Positions 1-6,870 are shown, counted from the first letter of the stretch. The stretch is DNA of 7,483 bases from Hyphomicrobiales bacterium (GCA_016764455.1 JAESRU010000019.1:11793-19275), one strand, 5' to 3'. Notes: a model not told the origin generated them from the letters alone. Numbers and translations: made by a program.

Positions 1-1296
1 GCTCCGTTGGTTCGCCAGGTCATTCCGGCCGTAGTCAATGTCTATGCCAGCCGGCGCGTGCAGCAACAGCAGCGCACATCACCTTTCAGAAATGACCCGT
101 TCTTTCGCCGCTTCTTTGATGGCCAAGGATTTGGTGTGCCGCAATCGCGTGTACAAAGTGCACTAGGGTCTGGCGTCATTATTTCGCCAACGGGCATCAT
201 TGTCACCAATCACCATGTGATTGAAGGTGCCACCGATATCAAAATAGTGCTGTCTGACAAGCGCGAATTTGCAGCCGAAGTGATCCTCAAAGATGAATTG
301 ACTGACCTTGCTGTGCTGCGGGTTGTGGATGCCGATGAAACTTTTCCAGCGCTCGAACTTGGCGATTCAGATGCAGTTGAAGTGGGTGATTTGGTGCTGG
401 CTGTCGGTAACCCGTTCGGGGTCGGGCAAACAGTGACAAGCGGTATCATTTCAGCCCTTGCGCGCACCAGGGTCGGGATTTCTGACCATCAGTTTTTTAT
501 CCAGACGGATGCTGCCATTAATCCGGGGAATTCTGGCGGGGCGCTGGTTGATATGTCTGGCAAGCTGGTTGGCATCAATACGGCGATTTTCAGCCGCTCT
601 GGTGGTTCCAACGGGATCGGGTTTGCGATCCCCGTCAACATGGCGCGGGTGGTGATCGAATCTGCCCAAGCGGGTGGTATTGTATTGCGCCCCTGGCTTG
701 GCGCGGAGATGCAAGCGGTGAGCGCAGAGATTGCAGAATCTCTCGGAATGTCGCGCCCGATCGGCGTGATGGTGACCGAATTGAGTAATCAGGGTCCGGC
801 ACGCTCTGGCGGACTTGAAGTGGGTGATGTTATTCTCTCTGTCGACGGGGTGGAAATTGAAGGCCCGCAAGCGCTGAATTATCGCCTCGCGACCAGGGGC
901 GTCGGGGGCACAACCGGGTTTATTGTTTTGCGCAATGGGCGTGAAGTGCCGGTATCAGTTGCTCTGATCACGCCGCCAGAAATACCGTTGCGAAATGAAA
1001 CGCTGGTGGACGGGCGTAATCCGATTTCCGGCGCAACTGTGGCTAATCTTTCACCAGCTCTGGCCAGTGAAATGCGACGTGGTTTCAATGAGACCGGGGT
1101 TATCGTGATGCAGGTTGCGCCGCGGACAAGGGCGCAAAATCTTCGCTTGCAGCGTGGCGATATCATCCGGGAAGTGAACGGGTTTGAGATCAGGAGCGTT
1201 GCTGATTTGCTTGATGAGTTGGATATGTTCGCGCGTCGTTGGGCGCTCGCGGTTGAACGCGAAGGGCGAATAATCCGGGTGGTTGTGGGCAGATAG
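1..1296 (+). CDS. degQ: Do/DegQ-family periplasmic serine protease (HtrA), 5' partial
   Basis: HtrA-type serine endopeptidase and chaperone that degrades misfolded envelope proteins. The reading frame is open from base 1, and the first codons already match the mature N-terminal helix of the family (V-x-P-A-V-V-N-V), so the true start and signal peptide lie upstream. The TTG at base 7 is not a credible start. Counting from that TTG, the catalytic triad is His70 (TNHHV), Asp100 (LTDLAVL) and Ser176 (GNSGG). The spacings of 30 and 76 residues nearly match E. coli DegP (H105/D135/S210). An R/Q/F-rich loop lies near residues 17-50. PDZ1 covers about 225-315 (GLEVGDVILSVDG) and PDZ2 about 345-429 (LQRGDIIREVNG). 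The stop TAG directly abuts the ATG of rarA. DegP, DegQ and other Do paralogues cannot be told apart here, so the symbol is approximate while the family is certain. Confidence 0.95.
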   Translation, partial: APLVRQVIPAVVNVYASRRVQQQQRTSPFRNDPFFRRFFDGQGFGVPQSRVQSALGSGVIISPTGIIVTNHHVIEGATDIKIVLSDKREFAAEVILKDELTDLAVLRVVDADETFPALELGDSDAVEVGDLVLAVGNPFGVGQTVTSGIISALARTRVGISDHQFFIQTDAAINPGNSGGALVDMSGKLVGINTAIFSRSGGSNGIGFAIPVNMARVVIESAQAGGIVLRPWLGAEMQAVSAEIAESLGMSRPIGVMVTELSNQGPARSGGLEVGDVILSVDGVEIEGPQALNYRLATRGVGGTTGFIVLRNGREVPVSVALITPPEIPLRNETLVDGRNPISGATVANLSPALASEMRRGFNETGVIVMQVAPRTRAQNLRLQRGDIIREVNGFEIRSVADLLDELDMFARRWALAVEREGRIIRVVVGR

Positions 1297-2622
1297 ATGG
1301 CGAAAGGCTCAACCGATCTTTTTGCCAGTGCCGCGCAGCCGGATTCTGTTTCACGCCCGCTCGCCGATCTCCTGCGCCCCGCCAAACTCAGTGATATCGT
1401 CGGGCAGGAACATCTGACCGGAGCGGATGGGGCTTTGCGGCTGGCGGTTGACGGCGAAAACCTTCGATCAATGATTTTCTGGGGACCGGCAGGCACCGGG
1501 AAAACCAGCGCAGCGCGTTTGTTGGCCGAAGATACCAGCCTTCATTTCGAGCAAATATCGGCTATTTTTTCCGGCGTGCAGGATTTGCGGCGTATTTTTG
1601 ATGCGGCAAAGATGCGGCGTAATGACGGGTTTGGTACATTATTGTTTGTGGATGAAATTCATCGTTTCAACCGGGCGCAGCAAGACGGGTTTTTGCCTCA
1701 TATGGAAGACGGCACCATTGTGCTTGTTGGGGCGACAACGGAAAACCCGTCGTTTGAATTAAATTCAGCCATTCTGTCCCGCGCCAAGGTTTTGACATTC
1801 AAACGGCTCGATGAGGCGGCTTTGGACGCCTTGCTGACGCGGGCTGAAGAGCATGCCGGCCGGGATTTACCGCTGGACGAATTGGCGCGGGCCAGCTTGA
1901 TTTCCATGGCGGATGGTGATGGCCGCGTGATTTTGGGTTTGGCGGAAGAGATTTTTGCATCTGTCCCCGAAGGTGGCTCTGATATCGACACCAAGGCGCT
2001 TGGCCTATTGGTGCAACGTCGGGCACCGATTTTTGATAAAGCGCAAGATGGTCATTACAATCTGGTCAGCGCATTGCATAAATCCATCCGTGGGTCTGAC
2101 CCTGAAGCCACGCTTTATTGGCTGGCGCGCATGCTGGTGGCGGGCGAAGACCCATTATTTGTAGCCCGCAGGCTTATCCGGATGGCGTCTGAAGATATCG
2201 GTCTTGCAGACCCGGTAGCCCTCCAGCAAACAATTTCTGCGCGAGACGCCTATCAAATGCTGGGAAGCCCTGAGGGAGAATTGGCATTGGCGCAAGCGGC
2301 CGTCTATCTGGCGGTTGCGCCAAAATCCAATGCGCTTTACGGGGCCTATAAAAAGGCTATCAAGGCTGCGAAAGAAACCGGGTCAGTTGCGCCGCCAAAG
2401 ATCATCCTGAATGCGCCAACAGGTTTGATGAAAGACGAAGGTTATGGGGCCGGGTATCAATATGACCACGACCTGCCGGAGGGATTTTCCGGCCAGAATT
2501 ATTTCCCCGATGGGATGGCACGCACACGCTTTTACACGCCTGTTGAGCGCGGATTTGAACGTGAAGTGCGCAAACGGCTGGATTATTGGTCGAAATTGCG
2601 GGATGAGCGTGCAAACAGCTAG
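1297..2622 (+). CDS. rarA: Replication-associated recombination protein A (AAA+ ATPase, MgsA/RarA)
   Basis: Clamp-loader-like AAA+ ATPase that acts at stalled replication forks and single-strand DNA ends. The 441 residues match the usual family length. Visible parts: the N-terminal R-P-x-x-L-x-D-I-V-G-Q-E-H box (27-39), Walker A GPAGTGKTS (63-71), Walker B LLFVDE with D119/E120, then IHRFNRAQQD, sensor 1 ATTENPSFELN (146-156), a likely arginine finger R162 in SAILSR, and a sensor 2-like GDGR ending at R210. The C-terminal tetramerisation half includes HYNLVSALHKSIRGSDP, EDPLFVARRLIRMASEDIGLADP and NYFPDGM. The family usually has GPPGTGKT, so the second Pro is Ala here; the catalytic Lys69 and Thr70 are intact. 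The ATG at 1297 follows the htrA stop with no gap and only a weak G-rich ribosome binding site, which suggests termination-reinitiation coupling. Confidence 0.97.
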   Translation: MAKGSTDLFASAAQPDSVSRPLADLLRPAKLSDIVGQEHLTGADGALRLAVDGENLRSMIFWGPAGTGKTSAARLLAEDTSLHFEQISAIFSGVQDLRRIFDAAKMRRNDGFGTLLFVDEIHRFNRAQQDGFLPHMEDGTIVLVGATTENPSFELNSAILSRAKVLTFKRLDEAALDALLTRAEEHAGRDLPLDELARASLISMADGDGRVILGLAEEIFASVPEGGSDIDTKALGLLVQRRAPIFDKAQDGHYNLVSALHKSIRGSDPEATLYWLARMLVAGEDPLFVARRLIRMASEDIGLADPVALQQTISARDAYQMLGSPEGELALAQAAVYLAVAPKSNALYGAYKKAIKAAKETGSVAPPKIILNAPTGLMKDEGYGAGYQYDHDLPEGFSGQNYFPDGMARTRFYTPVERGFEREVRKRLDYWSKLRDERANS

Positions 2623-2667
2623 TCATTATTGTATTCAAAGTTCAGTTGAAATTGAGAGGGCGTTTTC

Positions 2668-3063
2668 ATGAGACCGGGGTTATTGTTGGCAGCGCTGATA
2701 GGCATCGCAGGCGTTTTGTCACCGAACAGTGCCAATGCGGAATTCCAGCGTGCCGATCAATTATTGTATAAGGATGTGCTGGACCTGTCTGATGATCTTC
2801 AGCCCGGGACCGAGTATTTTGCCTATGCCGTTGTTCAGTCATATGGCGAAAACATGCCGGTCATTTACACCATCGTTTATAGCCACAAAGGTGATCAACG
2901 GGTGCTTGGTGCGTTCAGGTGCGACAAGCAATTTGAAATTGTCAGCTCGAAGTCCAATGGCCTTTATGATATTCGGTGTGTCCGCCAAAACGTATTTAGT
3001 GTGGAGACATCGGTACTTTTGAAAGCCGATGGTTCTGGCATTTATCATGAACACCGTGACTAG
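2668..3063 (+). CDS. Small secreted protein of unknown function
   Basis: A 131-residue protein I do not recognise. It begins with a clear Sec signal peptide: Arg2, a hydrophobic core LLLAALIGIAGVL (5-17), and a cleavage motif ANA|E after residue 24, giving a mature periplasmic protein of about 107 residues. The mature part looks beta-rich, alternating polar and hydrophobic residues (YFAYAVVQSY, MPVIYTIVYSH, SVETSVLLKADGSG). It has only two cysteines, Cys85 and Cys104, which could form one disulphide after export. No lipobox or further membrane segment is seen. The start is supported by GAGAGG at 2654-2659, eight bases before the ATG. It lies 45 bp after rarA and 12 bp before crcB, so it is probably co-transcribed with both. 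The signal peptide, ribosome binding site and coding-like composition argue for a real gene; no function is proposed. Confidence 0.8.
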   Translation: MRPGLLLAALIGIAGVLSPNSANAEFQRADQLLYKDVLDLSDDLQPGTEYFAYAVVQSYGENMPVIYTIVYSHKGDQRVLGAFRCDKQFEIVSSKSNGLYDIRCVRQNVFSVETSVLLKADGSGIYHEHRD

Positions 3064-3075
3064 GAATTCGGGCTA

Positions 3076-3456
3076 ATGCAATCGTTATTGATGGTCGCAA
3101 TCGGAGGCGCAGCGGGAGCTGCATCCCGTCATTTGGTGGGTATGTGGGCAATGCGCTTTATGGGCGCTGGATTTCCGTGGGGAACGCTTGCTGTCAATGT
3201 TATCGGCTCGTTCGCCATGGGCATTTTTATTGAATTGCTGGCGCTGCGGTTCCAGGGCAGTTCGGCACTTCGTTTGTTGGTCGCCACCGGGTTTCTCGGC
3301 GGCTTTACTACTTTTTCCGCGTTCTCGCTTGATGCGGTTACACTTTGGGAGCGGGGCGAGGCGGGCTTTGCTGCTATCTATATTCTGGTGTCGGTCTTGG
3401 TCTCAATCGCCGCGCTGTTTTTTGGTCTTTATCTGGTGAAGAGTATTTTTTCATGA
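3076..3456 (+). CDS. crcB: Fluoride-specific ion channel CrcB (Fluc)
   Basis: Small inner-membrane channel that lets fluoride leave the cell. Family members work as antiparallel dual-topology dimers. The 126 residues form four hydrophobic segments (about 2-22, 34-56, 65-88 and 96-123), as expected. Signature motifs are present: GGAAGAASRH (10-19), PWGTLAVNVIGSF (34-46) with the pore Asn41, and GFLGGFTTFSAFSLD (72-86), which contains the sodium-site region and the pore phenylalanines Phe80 and Phe83. The ribosome binding site AGGAA at 3062-3066 overlaps the stop codon of the preceding gene. The gene ends in an ATGA overlap with rluC. The 12-bp upstream gap leaves no room for a fluoride riboswitch, so expression probably follows the operon and not fluoride. 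Confidence 0.97.
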   Translation: MQSLLMVAIGGAAGAASRHLVGMWAMRFMGAGFPWGTLAVNVIGSFAMGIFIELLALRFQGSSALRLLVATGFLGGFTTFSAFSLDAVTLWERGEAGFAAIYILVSVLVSIAALFFGLYLVKSIFS

Positions 3457-4442
3457 GTGGCGTACAGCATATTAAAGTGACAAATGATGAGGCCGGTATG
3501 CGGCTTGATCGATGGATCAGGATCCGGTTTCCGCAATTGAAACAGGGCCGGTTGCAGAAAATTCTACGTACTGGTCAGGTGCGGGTTGATGGCGGCCGGG
3601 CAAAGGCTGCGCAACGGTTGGAAGCCGGGCAGACGGTTCGCTTGCCGCCTTTGGATAGTGCGCCTGAGCGAGAGAGATTCGTGGGGCCGCTTTCTGAATC
3701 GGATGAGGAATTCATCCATTCTCTGATCCTGCATATGGACAAGGACGTGATTGTCTTAAACAAACCCCCCGGAATTCCGGTGCAGGGCGGCAGCAAGATC
3801 GAGCGCCATATTGACGGGTTCCTCGATGCCTTGATGTTTGAAGCCAAAGAGCGCCCCCGGCTAGTACATCGGCTCGACAGGGACACGTCCGGAGTTTTGC
3901 TTTTGGCACGACGGCGCAAGATTGCCTCTGATTTGGGCAAAGTGTTTCGCACCCGCTCGGCACGCAAAATCTATTGGGCATTGGTTCATGGCGTGCCGCG
4001 CCCGATGCAGGGGAAAATAGACGCAGCATTGCTCAAATATGCCGGGGGGCCGGAAGGCGACCGGATGCATGTGGTTGATGAAAATGAAGAGGGGGCCCAG
4101 CGGGCATCCACCTATTATTCGGTTACCGGACGGGCGGGCGAGACCCTTAGTTGGCTCAGCCTGAAACCTGTCACCGGGCGTACTCATCAGATCCGTGTGC
4201 ATCTCGATCATATCGGCCACGGGGTTGTTGGGGATAGAAAATACCGCAACCCGGAGCTGGAGACCGGTGCATATATTCCCGAAGGCATGCAACTCCATGC
4301 TCGCAGGCTCACTTTGCCGCATCCCTCTGGCGGCACTTTGGACATTACCGCGCCCTTGCCGCCACATATGGCGGCGGCATGGAAATACCTGGAGTTTGAT
4401 ACCGGTGATGCGCCCGGCGGGGAGGAATTCCCCAATGAGTGA
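3453..4442 (+). CDS. rluC: RluC-type 23S rRNA pseudouridine synthase
   Basis: RluA-family enzyme that isomerises uridines in 23S rRNA. E. coli RluC acts at 955, 2504 and 2580; the target sites here are inferred. The ATG at 3453, overlapping the crcB stop as ATGA, gives 329 residues and places the S4 RNA-binding domain at about 13-70 (RLDRWIRIRFPQL, GQVRVDGGRAK), as is usual. The open frame extends further upstream, but those residues overlap crcB and do not look like the family. The catalytic domain shows DVIVLNKPPGIPVQGG (98-113), HRLDRDTSG with catalytic Asp142, KIYWALV with Tyr174 and TGRTHQIRVH (241-250). Its last bases overlap the ATP12-family gene. RluC is preferred over RluD/RluA because of the S4 domain and the LNKPPGIPVQGG variant, but paralogue assignment is less certain than the family. 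Confidence 0.93.
   Translation: MSGVQHIKVTNDEAGMRLDRWIRIRFPQLKQGRLQKILRTGQVRVDGGRAKAAQRLEAGQTVRLPPLDSAPERERFVGPLSESDEEFIHSLILHMDKDVIVLNKPPGIPVQGGSKIERHIDGFLDALMFEAKERPRLVHRLDRDTSGVLLLARRRKIASDLGKVFRTRSARKIYWALVHGVPRPMQGKIDAALLKYAGGPEGDRMHVVDENEEGAQRASTYYSVTGRAGETLSWLSLKPVTGRTHQIRVHLDHIGHGVVGDRKYRNPELETGAYIPEGMQLHARRLTLPHPSGGTLDITAPLPPHMAAAWKYLEFDTGDAPGGEEFPNE
4421..4425 (+). promoter_or_regulatory. Ribosome binding site of the ATP12-family gene, inside a small hairpin
   Basis: GGAGG, a near-ideal Shine-Dalgarno sequence, ends nine bases before the ATG at 4435. It fixes that start even though the frame is open well upstream inside rluC. The motif sits in a potential hairpin: GGGGA at 4419-4423 is complementary to TCCCC at 4429-4433, with a 5-nt loop. 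Translation could therefore depend on ribosomes finishing rluC and melting this structure. The ribosome binding site itself is clear; the structure is inference. Confidence 0.7.
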
Positions 4443-5217
4443 TGTGGGTTCGAAAACGGATATCGGCACAGACGCCATGGCGCAGGCTCGTGCCGCAATG
4501 GCGATCGAGATGCCAAAGCGGTTCTACAAGCAAGTGGAAACCAAAAAGGCTGAGGGTGGGTTCCAGATTTTACTGGATGGACGGCGGGCCAAGACGCCCG
4601 CCAAAACACCTTATTCATTGCCTCATGAAGGCTTGGCGGCAGATATGGCCAAAGAATGGAGCGCACAGGAAACCCATATTCTTTCTGCCACGATGCCGCT
4701 TACAAGGCTCGTCAACAGCGCCATGGACAATGTCGGGCAAAACCGCGCCGGGGTGATTGATGAAATCGTCGGGTATGCCGAAACCGATATGTTGTTTTAC
4801 CGGGTGGAGTCACCTGTGGAATTGGTGGGCCTGCAAAAAACAGCCTGGGATTCTGTTTTGGAACTGTTTGCTGGCGAAATGAGCGCAGTTTTCACAATTA
4901 CCGAAGGCATCGCGCACGTAAAACAGCCAAATGAAAGCGTTAGCATTATTCGACAGTATGTTGAAAAAACTGACGAATTCACGCTTGCCGCAATTGCAAC
5001 TCTGACCAATCTCACAGGTTCTGTGCTTTTACCGGTCGCGTTTCGCCTTGGCTGGATTGATCAAGTGGCGTTGCAGCAGGCTGCCCATGTGGATGAAGAT
5101 TGGCAGATCAGCCAATGGGGGCCAGACGATGAGGCGGAGGCGCGCCGGGCCTATCGGATACATGAAATGGCCGTCGCGTGTAGGCTTATTGGACAATTGA
5201 TTGAAAAGGCTGACTGA
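4435..5217 (+). CDS. ATP12-family F1-ATPase assembly chaperone
   Basis: Homologue of mitochondrial Atp12/ATPAF2, which binds free F1 alpha subunit during ATP synthase assembly. The family is typical of alphaproteobacteria. Starting at 4435 gives 260 residues, a normal length. Family landmarks are PKRFYKQV (27-34), ILLDGRRAKTPAKTPYSLP (45-63), AKEWSAQ (72-78), MPLTRLVNSAMDNV (87-100), YAETDMLFYR (114-123) and, near the C-terminus, AAHVDEDWQISQWGPDDEA (206-224). No signal peptide or membrane segment is seen, so it should be cytoplasmic. It overlaps rluC by 8 bp behind a strong ribosome binding site. In many relatives a HAD-family hydrolase gene lies between rluC and this gene; here there is none. 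The first 25 or so residues are low in family character, so an internal start at ATG 4477 is a minor alternative. Confidence 0.93.
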   Translation: MSDVGSKTDIGTDAMAQARAAMAIEMPKRFYKQVETKKAEGGFQILLDGRRAKTPAKTPYSLPHEGLAADMAKEWSAQETHILSATMPLTRLVNSAMDNVGQNRAGVIDEIVGYAETDMLFYRVESPVELVGLQKTAWDSVLELFAGEMSAVFTITEGIAHVKQPNESVSIIRQYVEKTDEFTLAAIATLTNLTGSVLLPVAFRLGWIDQVALQQAAHVDEDWQISQWGPDDEAEARRAYRIHEMAVACRLIGQLIEKAD

Positions 5218-5237
5218 GGTTAGCTATCAAGGCAACA

Positions 5238-5268
5238 TTGTTTTGCGCTGTAGATGGCGCATGATAAT
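5238..5268 (+). promoter_or_regulatory. Possible sigma-70-like promoter for pccB
   Basis: TTGTTT (5238-5243) and GATAAT (5263-5268) resemble -35 and -10 elements, but the 19-bp spacer is longer than the ideal 17. Initiation would fall near 5275, at the edge of the inverted repeat at 5277-5291. This is the only sizeable gap between genes in the window, so a promoter is plausible. It was found by eye and would need start-site mapping. Confidence 0.3.
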
Positions 5269-5276
5269 TTGATTTT

Positions 5277-5291
5277 CCTGATTTTATCAGG
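5277..5291. repeat. Perfect inverted repeat in the pccB leader (possible operator or hairpin)
   Basis: CCTGAT (5277-5282), a 3-base TTT spacer, and ATCAGG (5286-5291) form a perfect 6-bp inverted repeat. TGATTTT also occurs twice as a direct repeat, at 5270-5276 and 5279-5285. No T-run follows, so it is not an ordinary terminator. The position just downstream of a possible -10 fits a repressor operator or an RNA hairpin. The symmetry is directly visible; the role is inferred. Confidence 0.45.
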
Positions 5292-5294
5292 CTT

Positions 5295-5314
5295 CGCCGT
5301 CAATGGCGTTTTTT
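5295..5314 (+). terminator. Weak terminator- or attenuator-like hairpin before pccB
   Basis: CGCC (5295-5298) pairs with GGCG (5305-5308), possibly extended by a G-T pair across the loop, and is followed immediately by six T (5309-5314). The layout is that of an intrinsic terminator, but the 4-5 bp stem is short, so termination would be partial at best. GCC at 5296-5298 could pair instead with GGC at 5290-5292, so alternative folds are possible. It lies directly before the pccB ribosome binding site AAGGGG (5315-5320). Confidence 0.35.
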
Positions 5315-5328
5315 AAGGGGCAGTTTGA

Positions 5329-6861
5329 ATGAAAGAAATTTTGCAACAGCTTGAAGAACGCCGGGAGAAAGCCCGCATTGGCGGTGGCGCGAAGCGGATC
5401 GAAGCGCAGCATAAAAAAGGCAAACTGACTGCCCGTGAGCGAATCGACTTGTTGCTTGATGAAGGTTCGTTCGAAGAATTCGACATGTTTGTTGAACATC
5501 GCTGCACCGATTTTGGCATGGAAAACTCCAAAATTCCAGGTGATGGCGTCGTCACCGGGTGGGGCACGATCAATGGTCGTGTGATTTATGTTTTCGCCAA
5601 GGATTTTACCGTTTTCGGCGGATCGCTTTCCGATACCCATGCACAAAAAATCATGAAAATTCAGGATATGGCGCTGCAAAATCGCGCGCCGGTGATCGGC
5701 CTGTTTGATGCAGGTGGCGCCCGTATCCAGGAAGGGGTCGCGGCGCTTGGCGGGTATGGCGAAGTTTTCTACCGCAACGTGATCGCGTCCGGCGTCATTC
5801 CGCAAATTTCCCTGATCATGGGGCCATGTGCAGGCGGCGATGTTTATTCGCCCGCCATGACCGACTTTATCTTCATGGTCAAAGACACAAGCTATATGTT
5901 TGTCACTGGGCCAGACGTGGTGAAAACCGTGACCAACGAAACGGTTACAGCCGAAGAGCTTGGCGGTGCCAGCATCCACGCGACGAAATCCTCGATCGCC
6001 GATGGTGCTTACGAAAACGATGTAGAAGCCTTGTTGCAGATGCGCCGGTTCGTAGATTTTCTACCCGCATCAAATCGCGAAGATGCACCCGTATTGCCCA
6101 GTTTTGATAATTCCGACCGGCTTGAATATTCGCTCGATACGATCATCCCTGACAATCCGAACATGCCATATGACATGCACGAATTGATCACGAAAATAGC
6201 CGATGAAGGGGATTTTTTTGAAATTCAGGAAACCTTTGCCGGCAACATCATAACCGGATTTATCCGCCTTGAAGGACGCACGGTCGGGGTGGTCGCCAAC
6301 CAGCCGATGGTACTGGCGGGGGTTCTGGATTCTGACGCTAGCCGCAAGGGCGCGCGCTTCGTGCGTTTCTGCGATTGCTTCAATATCCCGCTCGTGACGC
6401 TAGTTGATGTGCCCGGATTTTTGCCCGGCACCGCTCAGGAATATGGCGGCTTGATCAAGCACGGTGCAAAATTGTTGTTTGCTTATGCGGAGGCCACCGT
6501 GCCGAAGGTGACTGTGATCACCCGCAAGGCGTATGGCGGTGCGTATGATGTGATGTCGTCGAAACACATCCGTGGCGATATGAATTATGCTTGGCCGACC
6601 GCCGAAATTGCGGTGATGGGGGCCAAGGGTGCGGTTGAAATCATCTTCCGGGCAGAGCTTGGGGACGATGAGAAAATCGCCGCCCGCACGGCTGAATATG
6701 AAAGCCGGTTCGCAACCCCGTTTGTGGCAGCCGAACGCGGTTATATCGACGAAGTCATCATGCCTCATGCGACCCGCAAACGGATCTGCCGCGCCCTCAA
6801 CATGCTCCGCAACAAACAGGCGGAACTGCCCTGGAAGAAGCACGCAAATATTCCGTTGTAA
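5329..6861 (+). CDS. pccB: Propionyl-CoA carboxylase beta subunit (biotin-dependent carboxyltransferase)
   Basis: Carboxyltransferase subunit that moves CO2 from carboxybiotin on the alpha subunit to propionyl-CoA, giving methylmalonyl-CoA in the breakdown of odd-chain fatty acids and branched amino acids. The 510 residues match the family length and are intact. The N-terminal crotonase-like half has [21 protein letters not shown] (30-50), [17 protein letters not shown] (92-108), [10 protein letters not shown] (127-136) and [12 protein letters not shown] (165-176). The C-terminal half has [18 protein letters not shown] (359-376) and [15 protein letters not shown] (399-413). Asp407 in YGGAYD aligns with the specificity-determining Asp422 of Streptomyces coelicolor PccB, favouring propionyl-CoA over acetyl-CoA. 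The start is supported by AAGGGG at 5315-5320, eight bases upstream. The biotin-carrying alpha subunit is not in the window. Methylmalonyl- or methylcrotonyl-CoA relatives are less likely given the motifs and length. Confidence 0.95.
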   Translation: MKEILQQLEERREKARIGGGAKRIEAQHKKGKLTARERIDLLLDEGSFEEFDMFVEHRCTDFGMENSKIPGDGVVTGWGTINGRVIYVFAKDFTVFGGSLSDTHAQKIMKIQDMALQNRAPVIGLFDAGGARIQEGVAALGGYGEVFYRNVIASGVIPQISLIMGPCAGGDVYSPAMTDFIFMVKDTSYMFVTGPDVVKTVTNETVTAEELGGASIHATKSSIADGAYENDVEALLQMRRFVDFLPASNREDAPVLPSFDNSDRLEYSLDTIIPDNPNMPYDMHELITKIADEGDFFEIQETFAGNIITGFIRLEGRTVGVVANQPMVLAGVLDSDASRKGARFVRFCDCFNIPLVTLVDVPGFLPGTAQEYGGLIKHGAKLLFAYAEATVPKVTVITRKAYGGAYDVMSSKHIRGDMNYAWPTAEIAVMGAKGAVEIIFRAELGDDEKIAARTAEYESRFATPFVAAERGYIDEVIMPHATRKRICRALNMLRNKQAELPWKKHANIPL

Positions 6862-6870
6862 GGACTGTTT

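Larger units (their letters stand above)
5254..5316 (+). other. Possible 20-codon leader ORF upstream of pccB
   Basis: An ATG at 5254 opens a 20-codon frame that ends with TAA at 5314-5316, twelve bases before the pccB ATG and touching the pccB ribosome binding site. The peptide is hydrophobic (core NLIFLILSGFAV) and its codons run through both hairpins of the gap. There is no good ribosome binding site before the ATG (only GCGCTGTAG). If the promoter proposed at 5238-5268 is real, its transcript would begin inside this frame. It may be chance; it is listed because its end point coincides with the pccB initiation region. Confidence 0.2.

Noticed and set aside
451..870. Long minus-strand open frames inside htrA, and similar ones inside rarA, rluC and pccB
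   Set aside because: They lie opposite genes with clear families and motifs, show no recognisable domains, and lack convincing ribosome binding sites.
2623..2667. Terminator or promoter in the 45-bp rarA-secreted protein gap
   Set aside because: Only a tiny TTCA-GT-TGAA symmetry is present; there is no GC stem with a T-run and no convincing -35/-10 pair.
3064..3075. Fluoride riboswitch before crcB
   Set aside because: Only 12 bp separate crcB from the preceding gene, and no pseudoknot-like leader can be seen.
3345..3452. Upstream extension of the rluC frame into crcB
   Set aside because: The extra 36 residues (Cys/Gly/Trp-rich) do not resemble the S4-domain start. The ATGA-coupled ATG at 3453 gives the normal family length.
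4195..4434. Upstream extension of the ATP12-family frame into rluC
   Set aside because: These residues are an out-of-frame reading of rluC. GGAGG at 4421-4425 points to the ATG at 4435.
5340..5346. TTTGCAA, resembling (from memory) half-sites of the short-chain acyl-CoA regulator PccR
   Set aside because: A single copy inside the first codons of pccB, with no second half-site upstream. Most likely ordinary coding sequence.
6862..6870. Insertion-sequence or attachment-site scar at the pccB/AT-rich gene junction
   Set aside because: The gap is 9 bp with a functional-looking ribosome binding site. I found no terminal inverted repeats, and no target duplication around 6862-6870 and 7460-7470.
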